Source: Clostridia bacterium
Lineage (GTDB): Bacteria; Bacillota; Clostridia; Christensenellales; Borkfalkiaceae
Assembly (NCBI GenBank): GCA_029059705.1
Contig: JAIDVM010000010.1
Span: forward strand, 24,678 to 88,677
Length of the DNA: 64,000 nt
Reading direction: 5' to 3'
Shown here: in pieces, positions 43,206 through 51,546 of the stretch
How positions within the stretch are numbered: the first letter of the stretch is position 1
Layout of the letters: every line of letters begins with the position of its first letter
The notes under the pieces: generated by a model
Seen by the model: only the letters and a program-made list of their open reading frames with translations
What the model was told of the DNA's origin: nothing
Database searches by the model: none
Position numbers and translations under genes: made by a program

Positions 43206-43233
43206 GAACGTCGAGCCTTTGCGCTCGGCGTTC
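43206..43233 (+). other. Strong hairpin without T-tract
   Basis: GAACGTCGAGC / GCTCGGCGTTC, 11 bp with one G-U pair and a 6-nt loop, 86 bp after the FAD gene. It may protect the 3' end of the mRNA or mark an unannotated small RNA. Confidence 0.5.
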
Positions 43234-43239
43234 TTATGT

Positions 43240-43279
43240 AAAAAAGCCCGCTATTTTCATAAACGAAGAATAGCGGGCT
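43240..43279 (-). terminator. Terminator of the isochorismatase-like gene
   Basis: Minus strand: AGCCCGCTATT (43269-43279) pairs with AATAGCGGGCT (43245-43255), then a T-run. Confidence 0.85.
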
Positions 43280-43319
43280 AAATTTTGTTTTTATTTAAAT
43301 GCGAAAAATTGAAATCAAT

Positions 43320-43799
43320 CTAACTTAATGTATCAACGCGGCAACCGATGCGTTCATAGTAGTCTAACATTTCGGGTATTTTCTTTTTATCGTAACTTGT
43401 AATACAGTTTGAAAGAACGTGAACTAAGTAACCGTACTTTGCCATATTATAGCAAGTCGATTTTACACAAGCGACAGCGTCGGCACCCGTTATATAAAAC
43501 TCTTTAATATTGTTTTTATTTATAAAAGTGGCAAATTCTTCGCTCGTCAAAGCGTTACCTTTGCTTTTTAAAAATATGTTTTCGGACGCGATTTTTAAAT
43601 CGGGTACTAATTCGGCTCCGCGGGTATTTGGCTTAAACGTTCGTGTTCCTGCCGACAAATTGTTATGCTTGATATATACTATATGAATATTTTTTTGAAT
43701 AGCCCAATCAATAGCGGCATTGATATTGTCGATTATTTCTTTATAGTTTTTTGTGATATCGTTTTGAATATCGATTACGACTAATGCTTTATCTGCCAT
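43320..43799 (-). CDS. Isochorismatase-family cysteine hydrolase
   Basis: A 159-residue protein. The triad is visible: Asp in ALVVIDIQNDI (near residue 10), Lys in NIFLKSKGNAL (near 78), and the nucleophile Cys in ITGADAVACVKSTCYNM (near 110). Such hydrolases include nicotinamidases and other amidases; the substrate cannot be told. It is somewhat more AT-rich than its neighbours. It is a single gene with its own terminator, downstream of pyruvate kinase on the same strand with a 69-bp gap, and GAGG before the ATG. Confidence 0.88.
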   Translation of the reverse strand: MADKALVVIDIQNDITKNYKEIIDNINAAIDWAIQKNIHIVYIKHNNLSAGTRTFKPNTRGAELVPDLKIASENIFLKSKGNALTSEEFATFINKNNIKEFYITGADAVACVKSTCYNMAKYGYLVHVLSNCITSYDKKKIPEMLDYYERIGCRVDTLS

Positions 43800-43867
43800 A
43801 TAAATTTACCTCGCTTAATTAATGGAATTTACGGCAATTTTAAAGCCGTCTGCGCGATATGTGAATT

Positions 43868-45289
43868 TTACTTCACGGTTTCAACGTTTATTAAGTTGCT
43901 GTTGCCGCTTTTGCCGTTGGGCGTACCGCCCGTAAGCACAATCGTGTCTCCTTTTTTAACAAGTCCCGTGTCTATTGCCGCGCGCTTTGCATAGTGGAAG
44001 AGTACGTCAACCGAATAAAATTCCTCGCTCATCACGGGGATAACGCCCCAGCTTAAAGCAAGCTTTCTGTATGCGCGCTCTTCCGTGGTCATGCCTATTA
44101 TGTCAATCATGGGGCGGAAGCGCGAAACGGTTTTTGCCGTGCCGCCCGTTCTTGTGCAAACCACGATGACTTTCGCGCCGATATCCCGCGCAAGCGTGCA
44201 CGCGGAGTGCGAAAGCGCTTCGGAAAGCTTTGTAATTTTATATTCGCTCTCGTCAATGTGCGCTATGTAATTAGTGTTTGCTTCGGCTTGCTGCGCAATT
44301 TTAGCCATTGCGCGAACCGCCTCAACGGGGTAAGCGCCCGCAGCGGTTTCGCCCGAAAGCATAATGGCGGAGGAGCCGTCGTAAACGGCGTTCGCCACGT
44401 CGGAAATTTCCGCGCGCGTAGGGCGGGGCTGCTTAATCATAGATTCAAGCATTTCGGTTGCGGTTATGCTGCGCTTGCCGCTCTTGCGGCAGGAATTGAT
44501 TATGGTTTTCTGTATTCCGGGGAGCTCCTCAAAGGGAACTTCCACGCCCAAATCGCCGCGCGCAACCATTATGCCGTCGCAAACCTCTAAAATACTTTTA
44601 AGGTTGTTTACGCCCGCGCGGCTTTCTATTTTTGCAATAATTTCAATTTCGCCCTCTGGCGAGCCGCACTCTTTAAGCCAGTTGCGAATGTCCACAACGT
44701 CCTGCGCCCGCGAAACGAACGACGCCGCAATAAAGTCAACGCCCTGTTCAACGCCGAATTTTATGTCCGCCTTGTCTTGTTCAGAAAGGTAATCCATTTT
44801 AAGTTCCTTGTCGGGGAAAAACATGCTCTTGCGGTTTGAAAGCTCGCCGCCGACAACCGTTTTGCATATGACTTCGGGCTTTTTAATTTTTACAACCTCA
44901 AAAACCATAAGCCCGTTGTTTAAAAGAATTTTATCTCCCGGGAACATCTGCTCGCAAATTCCTTTAAACGAAACCGAAACCTTGGTTTTGTCGCCTATTA
45001 CGTCCTCGGTCGTAAAAGTGAAGGCGTCGCCTGCTTTTAAAGTTATTTTACCTTCGGCAAACGTCTTAATTCTGAATTCGGGGCCTTTGGTGTCGAGCAT
45101 AATGGGCAGGGGAACGCGCTTTTCGTCGCGCACTTTTTTAATTTTAGCAATTTTCTGTGCGTGCTCTTCGTGCGTGCCGTGCGAAAAGTTGAGCCTTGCA
45201 ACGTTCATGCCAGCGTCTATTAAATCGGATAAAATTTTTTCGGTATCGCTGGCGGGGCCGAGCGTGCAGATTATTTTTGTCTTTTTCAT
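43868..45289 (-). CDS. pyk: Pyruvate kinase
   Basis: 473 residues. The opening MKKTKIICTLGPASDTEKIL, MNVARLNFSHGTHEEH (substrate and K+ site), IMLDTKGPEFRI, and the active-site run IIAKIESRAGVNNL with MVARGDLGVEVPFEELPGIQ are all present; the C-terminal allosteric domain ends in IVLTGGTPNGKSGNSN. The extra PEP-utiliser-like domain found in some Bacillus enzymes is absent. It converts PEP and ADP to pyruvate and ATP. GAGGTGA precedes the ATG; promoter at 45318-45346. Confidence 0.97.
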   Translation of the reverse strand: MKKTKIICTLGPASDTEKILSDLIDAGMNVARLNFSHGTHEEHAQKIAKIKKVRDEKRVPLPIMLDTKGPEFRIKTFAEGKITLKAGDAFTFTTEDVIGDKTKVSVSFKGICEQMFPGDKILLNNGLMVFEVVKIKKPEVICKTVVGGELSNRKSMFFPDKELKMDYLSEQDKADIKFGVEQGVDFIAASFVSRAQDVVDIRNWLKECGSPEGEIEIIAKIESRAGVNNLKSILEVCDGIMVARGDLGVEVPFEELPGIQKTIINSCRKSGKRSITATEMLESMIKQPRPTRAEISDVANAVYDGSSAIMLSGETAAGAYPVEAVRAMAKIAQQAEANTNYIAHIDESEYKITKLSEALSHSACTLARDIGAKVIVVCTRTGGTAKTVSRFRPMIDIIGMTTEERAYRKLALSWGVIPVMSEEFYSVDVLFHYAKRAAIDTGLVKKGDTIVLTGGTPNGKSGNSNLINVETVK

Positions 45290-45317
45290 TAAAATTCACC
45301 TCGTTTAAATCTTATTT

Positions 45318-45346
45318 ATTTTAAAATAAATTAGTTCAAAAATCAA
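45318..45346 (-). promoter_or_regulatory. Promoter of pyk
   Basis: Minus strand: TTGATT (45341-45346), 17-bp spacer, TAAAAT (45318-45323). Confidence 0.65.
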
Positions 45347-45364
45347 CAACAAAAGCCTAAATAC

Positions 45365-45393
45365 TTGCCTTTTTTACTATAAAAATGTACAAT
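45365..45393 (+). promoter_or_regulatory. Promoter of rnpB
   Basis: TTGCCT (45365-45370), 17-bp spacer, TACAAT (45388-45393). The start predicted near 45400 is the first base of the RNase P RNA P1 helix. Confidence 0.75.
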
Positions 45394-45399
45394 GTAAGT

Positions 45400-45755
45400 A
45401 ATTTGAGTTAATTATACGGTTGCGGGCTACGAAAGTAGCGTGAGGAAAGTCCGAGCATCGCAGGGCAAGGGTGCCTGTTAACGGCAGGTGAAGGCGACTT
45501 TAAGGAAAGTGAACAGAAATATACCGCAGTTTTTACTGTAAGGTTGGAATGGCGAGGTAAGAGCTCACCGTCCCCTTGGCAACAAGGGGAGCCAATTAAA
45601 CCCCACCCGATGCAAGATTGGGCTATCGGCTTGCTTAAATGCAAAGGCTGCCCGTCTGCCGACAGCCGTAAATATCGCTTGAACTTACAGGCGACTGTAA
45701 GATTAGATAGATAACCGTACACGACAGAACTCGGCTTACAGATTAATCTCAAATT
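45400..45755 (+). ncRNA. rnpB: RNase P RNA
   Basis: The conserved core is present: GAGGAAAGTCCGAGC (CR-I, with its partner), CAGAAATATACCGC, GGTAAGAGCTCACC, and the 3' ACAGAACTCGGCTTACAG. Helix P1 is AATTTGAG...TTAAT (45400 onward) with ATTAA...CTCAAATT (to 45755). It is the catalytic RNA that trims tRNA 5' ends. Promoter and terminator frame it exactly. Confidence 0.97.
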
Positions 45756-45762
45756 GTCATGA

Positions 45763-45794
45763 CCCCCTCGGCGTAAATCCGCCGAGGGGGTTTT
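45763..45794 (+). terminator. Terminator of rnpB
   Basis: CCCCCTCGGCG / CGCCGAGGGGG stem with a 6-nt loop, then TTTTAAT. Confidence 0.9.
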
Positions 45795-45813
45795 AATATT
45801 TGCGTTTAAACGC

Positions 45814-45842
45814 TTGACAAACGGCAAAAAAGCGAATAAAAT
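45814..45842 (+). promoter_or_regulatory. Promoter of the TetR-ABC operon
   Basis: Perfect TTGACA (45814-45819), 17-bp spacer, TAAAAT (45837-45842). Confidence 0.8.
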
Positions 45843-45870
45843 AACAAACGTTATTAATAACTTGTGTTAT
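45841..45870. promoter_or_regulatory. TetR-type operator
   Basis: A 30-bp imperfect palindrome bounded by ATAAC and GTTAT, with a perfect 12-bp centre GTTATTAATAAC (45850-45861). It covers the end of the -10 and the start point, the usual site for autorepression. Confidence 0.75.
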
Positions 45871-45897
45871 CTTTAATTTTTATAAAGAGGTGAAAAG

Positions 45898-46467
45898 TTG
45901 CCCGCAAAAAAACAGATTACAAAGGAAAAAATTTTGGAAAAAGCGGTGGGGCTGGTGCGGAAGGGAGGCATATCCTGTTTGAATATGCGCACGCTTGCGC
46001 AAGCGTGCAAATGCTCTACACAGCCCATTTATCTTTCGTTCAGCGGAACGGAAGAGTTGAAAACCGAAGTTTCAAGAGCAATTTTAAAGATTTTCGATGA
46101 AACTATCGAAAGAGAAATCGCAAAGCGCGATTATCCCGAATATAAAGCCGTGGGGATGGGTTATATACGCTTCGCAAAAGAAGAAAAGCAGTTTTTTAAA
46201 TATCTTTTAATGAACGACGGAATGAAACAGACGGGGCTTGAACAGCAAAGCTTTGACCAATCCGTGTTTATTATAATGAAAAACTACGGGCTTTATCAGG
46301 GCGACGCGGCGAAGCTGCATATGCAAATGTGGATATTCGTCCATGGCATTGCAAGTATGTTTGCAACCGATTATATTGATTTGGATTGGGAAACGGTAAG
46401 CAAAATGGTAACCGATGCGTATAACTGCTTTGTCAAGAATTTAAAGGAGGAAAAAGATGATAATTGA
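45898..46467 (+). CDS. TetR-family transcriptional regulator
   Basis: 189 residues from a TTG start at 45898, fixed by GAGGTG 7 bp upstream. The N-terminal helix-turn-helix spans KEKILEKAVGLVRKGG to TQPIYLSFSGTEELK, with recognition helix around CKCSTQPIYLSF; the C-terminal part is an all-helical ligand-binding dimer domain. It overlaps the ABC ATPase gene by 11 bp, and a palindromic operator sits on its own promoter. It very likely represses this exporter operon until a ligand is bound. Confidence 0.9.
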   Translation: MPAKKQITKEKILEKAVGLVRKGGISCLNMRTLAQACKCSTQPIYLSFSGTEELKTEVSRAILKIFDETIEREIAKRDYPEYKAVGMGYIRFAKEEKQFFKYLLMNDGMKQTGLEQQSFDQSVFIIMKNYGLYQGDAAKLHMQMWIFVHGIASMFATDYIDLDWETVSKMVTDAYNCFVKNLKEEKDDN

Positions 46468-47365
46468 AATAACCGACCTTAAAAAGTCTTTTAAGGAAGT
46501 AAAGGCTGTGGACGGCGTTTCGTTTAAGGTAAAAGAGGGCGAGCTTTTCGCGTTTTTAGGGGTAAACGGCGCGGGTAAATCAACGACGATTAATATAATA
46601 AGCGGAATACTCCAAAAGGACGGCGGCAAGGTTAAGGTTTGCGGCTATGACTTGGATAAAGAAGCCGACAAAATCAAAAACGAGTTGGGTATAGTTTTTC
46701 AAAATTCGGTGCTCGATAAAAAGATGACCGTTTACGACAATTTGAGGTCCCGCGCGGGTTTATACGGGATTTACGGCAAAGCGTTTAAAGTGCGACTGAA
46801 CGAAATAAGCGAACTTTTAGACTTAAAGGACATATTAAAACGCCCTCTCGTTAAGCTTTCGGGCGGACAGAAAAGGCGCATAGATATTGCCCGCGCGCTT
46901 TTTCACAATCCAAAGCTGCTTATTTTAGACGAGCCGACTACGGGGCTTGACCCGAAAACCCGCATAACCGTGTGGAACGTAATTGAAAAACTGAGAAAAG
47001 AAAACGGCTTAACCGTGTTTTTAACCACTCATTATATGGAAGAGGCAGCAACCGCCGATTATGTGGTAATTCTCGACGACGGCAAAAAGGTTGCCGAAGG
47101 CACTCCTCATGAGCTGAAAAACAAGTATGCAAACGATTTTATCAAATTTTATAACCGTCTTGACGAGGCGGAAAGATATTTCAAAGCGCTCGGCTATTCG
47201 GTTAAGTGCAAAAACGATTACGTTGAAGTTGAACTGAATAAAACATCGGAGGTTGCCGCGCTTATAAAAGCCAAACCCGAAATTTTCGACGATTTCGAAG
47301 TTTTAAAGGGCAATATGGACAACGTGTTTTTAAAGGTCACGGGCAAAGACATAAAGGAGGTGTAA
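46457..47365 (+). CDS. ABC transporter ATP-binding protein (drug/ABC-2 exporter type)
   Basis: 302 residues. Walker A GVNGAGKST (near residue 37), signature KLSGGQKRR, Walker B LLILDEPTTGLD and switch histidine LTTHYMEEA are intact. The C-terminal ~80 residues match the extension typical of DrrA-like drug or lipid exporters. It pairs with the ABC-2 permease encoded next (1 bp gap) and is under TetR control, so efflux of a toxic compound or antibiotic is a reasonable inference. Confidence 0.93.
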   Translation: MIIEITDLKKSFKEVKAVDGVSFKVKEGELFAFLGVNGAGKSTTINIISGILQKDGGKVKVCGYDLDKEADKIKNELGIVFQNSVLDKKMTVYDNLRSRAGLYGIYGKAFKVRLNEISELLDLKDILKRPLVKLSGGQKRRIDIARALFHNPKLLILDEPTTGLDPKTRITVWNVIEKLRKENGLTVFLTTHYMEEAATADYVVILDDGKKVAEGTPHELKNKYANDFIKFYNRLDEAERYFKALGYSVKCKNDYVEVELNKTSEVAALIKAKPEIFDDFEVLKGNMDNVFLKVTGKDIKEV

Positions 47366-47366
47366 A

Positions 47367-48362
47367 ATGGAAAACATGTCTACGGTTGGTTCAAATTTTA
47401 AGGGCGGAACTATCAGGGACGGTGCGGAATTTAAAAAATTGTGCTCGCTTGTTTTGCGCAACACAAAGTGCTATTTCAAGGACAAATTCACGTTCTTTAT
47501 GTCCATGATTACGCCCATAATTCTGTTTATTCTTTTTGTAACGTTTTTAAGGAACGTTTATATTGAGCAGTTTACAAGTTCCTTCAAGGCAAACAATATT
47601 GTCGTTGACCCTAAAATAATAGAAGGCTGTGCGGGCGCGTGGCTGATGTCGTCGATTTTAAGCGTAAGCGCGGTAACAGTTGCTTTTTGCTCGAATACGA
47701 TAATGATTGACGACAGAATTAATTCTGCGGTAAACGATTTCCGTATATCGCCCGTAAAGGGAACTACGATTTCTCTATCTTATTTTATTTCGAACTTTTT
47801 AGTAACGACCGTCGTGCTCGTCGTGGTTATGTTAATCGGGCATGTTTATCTTGCGTGCGTGGGCTGGTATATTTCGCTTGCCGATACGTTTATGATTATC
47901 GTTGATATTCTCTGTCTTGTGCTTTTCGGTACTCTTCTTGCGGGCGTTGTCGAAAGCTTTATAAAAACGCAGGGCGGACTTTCGGCGGTTTCAACGCTGG
48001 TTTCTTCTATGTACGGCTTTATATGCGGCGCATACATGCCCATTTCGTCCTTTTCGGCAGGGCTTCAAAACGTTTTATCGCTCTTGCCCGGCACATACGG
48101 AGTTGGAATTATGCGCAATCACTATCTTAACGGTTATATGGCCGCGTTTATCGAAGAGATGCGGGCGGCTTCCGTAGACGAGAATATTATAAGCGAAGTT
48201 ATTAAAGGCATACGCGACAGCTTCGACACGAATTTGTATTCCTTCGGCACGGATATCGGGCTTGGCGCTATGTTCGGTATTCTGCTGGGAACCTGCTGCG
48301 TTTTGCTTGCCGTTTACGTGCTTATCGTAATATTAAAAAATAAAAAGAAAAAAGCTGTTTAA
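47367..48362 (+). CDS. ABC-2 type permease
   Basis: 331 residues with six predicted membrane helices: one near residues 45-62, a ~50-residue external loop, a cluster of four between about 90 and 240, and a last helix near 300-322 before a KNKKKKAV tail. This fits ABC-2 exporters of the DrrB type. It completes the TetR-ATPase-permease operon. The substrate is unknown. Confidence 0.9.
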   Translation: MENMSTVGSNFKGGTIRDGAEFKKLCSLVLRNTKCYFKDKFTFFMSMITPIILFILFVTFLRNVYIEQFTSSFKANNIVVDPKIIEGCAGAWLMSSILSVSAVTVAFCSNTIMIDDRINSAVNDFRISPVKGTTISLSYFISNFLVTTVVLVVVMLIGHVYLACVGWYISLADTFMIIVDILCLVLFGTLLAGVVESFIKTQGGLSAVSTLVSSMYGFICGAYMPISSFSAGLQNVLSLLPGTYGVGIMRNHYLNGYMAAFIEEMRAASVDENIISEVIKGIRDSFDTNLYSFGTDIGLGAMFGILLGTCCVLLAVYVLIVILKNKKKKAV

Positions 48363-48363
48363 C

Positions 48364-48393
48364 TTGCATAAACCTAAATTTTTGTGCTATAAT
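48364..48393 (+). promoter_or_regulatory. Promoter of the M29 aminopeptidase gene
   Basis: TTGCAT (48364-48369), 18-bp spacer, TATAAT (48388-48393). A GC-rich hairpin GCCCC...GGGGC (around 48424-48446) lies in the ~75-nt leader. Confidence 0.65.
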
Positions 48394-48475
48394 TAACCCA
48401 AATTAATTTTATTCCGACCGTCGCCCCGAGCGAAGCCGAGGGGGCTATTGATACGGGCGGAAAAACGAGGTTTAT

Positions 48476-49708
48476 ATGCAGAAATCGAGATTGCAAAAAT
48501 ATGCCGAACTTGTAGTAAAGTGCGGCTTGAACGTGCAAAAAGGGCAGGAGGTTATAATCCGTTGCGGACTTGACCAGCCCGACTTTGTAACGATGTGTGT
48601 TGAGGAATGCTACAAATGCGGCGCTGAGCGCGTTAAAGTGGAATGGTCGTATATGCCCGTTTCCAAGCTCGGCTATAAATACAGAAGTTTGGAAACCCTT
48701 TCGGAGTTCACCGCCGTTGAAAAGGCGGAGTGGGAAAGAAAGGTTGAAAAACTGACGTGCCTTTTATGGCTCGAATCGGACGACCCCGACGGATTAAACG
48801 GAACGGACAGCGAAAAAATTTCAAAGGCAAATCAGGCAAGATATCCTTTTATAAAGCCCTACCGCGATGCGCTTGAAAACAAATATCAATGGTGCATTGC
48901 CGCCGTTCCGGGCAAGGAATGGGCGCAAAAGATATTCCCCAACCTTTCCGCAGAGCAAGCGATAGAAGCGCTTTGGGAAAATATTTTGGTTTGCTCGCGC
49001 GTTTATGCGGATAACGACCCCGTTAAAGCGTGGGAAATTCATAACGAAAATCTTGCAAAACGTTGCGAATTTTTAAATAATTACAGGTTCGATAAATTGG
49101 AATATAAAAGCTCGAACGGCACCGATTTTACGGTGGGCTTAAACCCCATAGGCATATTTATGGGCGGCGGCGAAACCACGCTCGGCAGCAATATCTATTT
49201 TAACCCCAACATTCCCAGCGAAGAAGTCTTCACCTCGCCCATGCGCGGAAGAGCGGAAGGAAAGGTTGTGGCGACCAAGCCGTTATCCTATCAGGGCAAG
49301 CTTATTGAAAACTTTTGGGTGCGCTTTAAAGACGGAAAGGTGGTTGAAGTCGGCGCGGAGAAAAATCAGGATTTGCTCGAAAAAATGGTTTCTATGGACG
49401 AGGGCGCGGCTTACCTTGGCGAGTGCGCGTTAATCGCCTACGATTCGCCTATAAACAACACGGGAATTTTGTTCTATAACACGCTGTTCGACGAAAACGC
49501 AAGCTGCCATTTGGCTTTGGGAAGAGGCTTTAACAACTGTCTTGAAAATTACGAAAATTACAGCGTTGAGGAGTGCGAAAAGCTTGGCATAAACAGCTCG
49601 ATGATTCACGTTGACTTTATGATTGGCAGCAAGGATATGTCCATAACAGGTATAACCAAGGACGGCAAGCGCGTTGCTGTTTTCAAAAACGGAAACTGGG
49701 CGATTTAA
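48476..49708 (+). CDS. M29-family aminopeptidase
   Basis: 410 residues, the usual length. The metal-binding C-terminal half contains NIPSEEVFTSPMRGRAEG, LGECALIAYDSPIN, FYNTLFDENASCHLALGRGF and MIHVDFMIGS, which hold the Glu, His and Asp ligands of the two-metal site known from AmpS/PepS/AmpT-type peptidases. It removes N-terminal residues from peptides in the cytosol. AACGAGG precedes the ATG. Confidence 0.94.
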   Translation: MQKSRLQKYAELVVKCGLNVQKGQEVIIRCGLDQPDFVTMCVEECYKCGAERVKVEWSYMPVSKLGYKYRSLETLSEFTAVEKAEWERKVEKLTCLLWLESDDPDGLNGTDSEKISKANQARYPFIKPYRDALENKYQWCIAAVPGKEWAQKIFPNLSAEQAIEALWENILVCSRVYADNDPVKAWEIHNENLAKRCEFLNNYRFDKLEYKSSNGTDFTVGLNPIGIFMGGGETTLGSNIYFNPNIPSEEVFTSPMRGRAEGKVVATKPLSYQGKLIENFWVRFKDGKVVEVGAEKNQDLLEKMVSMDEGAAYLGECALIAYDSPINNTGILFYNTLFDENASCHLALGRGFNNCLENYENYSVEECEKLGINSSMIHVDFMIGSKDMSITGITKDGKRVAVFKNGNWAI

Positions 49709-49723
49709 ATAAATTTTTAAATC

Positions 49724-50200
49724 ATGGACAAATCAGAACGAAAAAGAGTGTGGAAAGGCGGAAAAAAGACGTTGCCGCTTTATATAATTTCAACCGCAGT
49801 TTTGCTTATTTTCGGCGTGGTTTTTATAATCGGTTATTTTGATTTGTGGTATGTTAAAGACAACGTAGACTTTACGCAATCGGTTGAAGCGACTGTTACC
49901 GACGTGCACAGTCACGGGCATGACGGAGCATATCATTATGACCTTTTTTATGAATATACCTCTCAGGACGGAATTTATTATTCCGGAACTACCGGCTATT
50001 TTGAGAAAAGGGAAGAAGCCGCGGAGCATATCGGCGAAAAGGTGCGGATTTATATTGACGGAAACGGAACAAGCGTGCCGTCGCTCGCCTACCGTAATAC
50101 GCCCAACATATGGATTTTAATTTTTGGAATTGTATTTTCGGTTTTGGGATTTGCGGATTTTATAATATTTGTCATTCCGCATAAATGGAAATACGAATAA
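49724..50200 (+). CDS. DUF3592-like membrane protein
   Basis: 158 residues. One membrane helix near 18-38 and a second near 125-147 flank a beta-rich segment, VEATVTDVHSHGHDGAYHYD to KVRIYIDGNG, that resembles DUF3592. The histidine-rich run HSHGHDGAYHYD is notable but not shown to bind metal. It lies 15 bp after the aminopeptidase stop without a ribosome site, and ends at a strong terminator. The function is unknown. Confidence 0.75.
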   Translation: MDKSERKRVWKGGKKTLPLYIISTAVLLIFGVVFIIGYFDLWYVKDNVDFTQSVEATVTDVHSHGHDGAYHYDLFYEYTSQDGIYYSGTTGYFEKREEAAEHIGEKVRIYIDGNGTSVPSLAYRNTPNIWILIFGIVFSVLGFADFIIFVIPHKWKYE

Positions 50201-50220
50201 AATTCTTTAAAAAATCAACA

Positions 50221-50257
50221 AAAAAGCTCCCGAACGGGTTGGTTCGGGAGCTTTTTT
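50221..50257. terminator. Strong bidirectional terminator
   Basis: AAAAAGCTCCCGAAC / GTTCGGGAGCTTTTT stem with a 6-nt loop, between convergent genes. Confidence 0.92.
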
Positions 50258-50266
50258 GTTGTTTAT

Positions 50267-50287
50267 CAAGTACTTCGTCACGCATAA
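50267..50287. repeat. Diverged copy C of the dispersed repeat
   Basis: CAAGTACTTCGTCACGCATAA keeps AAGTACT and ACGCAT at the same spacing as copies A and B. Confidence 0.4.
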
Positions 50288-50304
50288 ATACGTGATTTTT
50301 TTGT

Positions 50305-51468
50305 TTAAGCGATGTTTAGCACAAAAAATTTCAAATATTGCGTTTCGTCGGCGGAAAGCGTTGCGGGATGGTCTGGGGCTTGCGTTTTTATTTCAACGTA
50401 GCGCACCGTCCGTCCGCTTTCTTTTGCGGCCTCGGCAAGCATTTTTTCAAACAGCGACGACGACATGTAGTGCGAGCACGAGCAGGTTATTAAAAATCCG
50501 CCGCTTTTTACGATTTTCATTGCTGTCACGTTAATGTCTTTATATCCGCGGTAAGCGTCCTTAACTTCGTCCGAGGTTTTACAAAAGGCGGGCGGGTCTA
50601 AAATCACCGTGTTGAACTGCCGCTTATCTTTTTTGAAATTCCTTAAAACCTCGAAAACGTCGCCTTGCAACGTTTCTACGTTTTTAAAACCGTTTAACTT
50701 TGCGTTATCCTCAACGTTTTTTAAAGCGAGGGGAGAAATATCGCACGCGATAACCTTGTCGGCAACCGTTGCTGCGTTCAATGAAAACCCGCCGCTGTTG
50801 CAAAAACAGTCCAAAACCTCGCCGCGGCAATATCTTCTCGCGGCAAAGCGGTTTTCCTTTTGGTCTAAAAAATACCCCGTCTTTTGTCCGTTTTTAATAT
50901 CAACGAGCATTTTTACGCCGTTCTCGGTTATTTCAACGTAGTCGGGCACTTCGCCGAACAAAACGCCCTTAACTTCTTCAAGACCTTCCTTTTTGCGCAC
51001 GGCAACGTCGCTCCGCTCGAAAATTCCCTTGGGGTTAAACAGCTTAACAAGGCTGTCTACGATTATTTTCTTTCTCAAATCAACGCCCAAAGCAAGAAAC
51101 TGCACCGAAAGGTAGTCGCCGTATTTATCGATTATCAGCGCGGGCAGATTGTCGCTTTCGGCAAAAACCACTCGGTAGCAGTTGCTGTAACCGAGTTTGA
51201 CGCGATAATCGTTCGCCGCCTTAATTCTCTCGAAATAAAAATTTTCGTCGTCCGTTTCGTTTCCGCGGATAAAAATCCGCACTAAAATTTTAGAAGCGTG
51301 GTTTATGTAACCCTTTCCGATAAACCTTCCGTCACAGGAAAACACTGAGGCAAGCGAACCGTTTTTGTCCTTGCCCGCAATTTTGGCAACTTCGTTTGCG
51401 TAAACCCAGCTGTGCCCCGCAACAATGCGTTTTTCTTCACCCTTTTTTAAAGTAATTTCGTAAGCCAT
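50305..51468 (-). CDS. Class I rRNA methyltransferase, RlmI family
   Basis: 387 residues. An N-terminal PUA domain (KKGEEKRIVAGHSWVYANEV) is followed by a central EEHEAD-type domain and a Rossmann methyltransferase: LDCFCNSGGFSLNAA (SAM site, near residue 219), VIACDISPLALKNVEDN, the motif IV VILDPPAFCK, and SCSHYMSSSLFEKML. RlmI methylates C5 of a cytosine in 23S rRNA; Firmicute homologues may have other targets, so no symbol is given. It is divergent from the ABC exporter gene at 51547. Confidence 0.92.
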   Translation of the reverse strand: MAYEITLKKGEEKRIVAGHSWVYANEVAKIAGKDKNGSLASVFSCDGRFIGKGYINHASKILVRIFIRGNETDDENFYFERIKAANDYRVKLGYSNCYRVVFAESDNLPALIIDKYGDYLSVQFLALGVDLRKKIIVDSLVKLFNPKGIFERSDVAVRKKEGLEEVKGVLFGEVPDYVEITENGVKMLVDIKNGQKTGYFLDQKENRFAARRYCRGEVLDCFCNSGGFSLNAATVADKVIACDISPLALKNVEDNAKLNGFKNVETLQGDVFEVLRNFKKDKRQFNTVILDPPAFCKTSDEVKDAYRGYKDINVTAMKIVKSGGFLITCSCSHYMSSSLFEKMLAEAAKESGRTVRYVEIKTQAPDHPATLSADETQYLKFFVLNIA

Positions 51469-51509
51469 AAAATAAGTTTAGCAAATTCGGCTAATAATTG
51501 CAATAAAAA

Positions 51510-51538
51510 TTGCTTTTTAATTATATAAATGGTATAAT
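51510..51538 (+). promoter_or_regulatory. Promoter of the ABC exporter operon (predicted leaderless)
   Basis: TTGCTT (51510-51515), 17-bp spacer, TATAAT (51533-51538); 8 bp to the ATG. Confidence 0.72.
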
Positions 51539-51546
51539 CGTGCGGT

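Noticed and set aside
45408..45827. 139-codon open frame on the minus strand
   Set aside because: It lies across the RNase P RNA and its terminator; the conserved RNA core explains the sequence.
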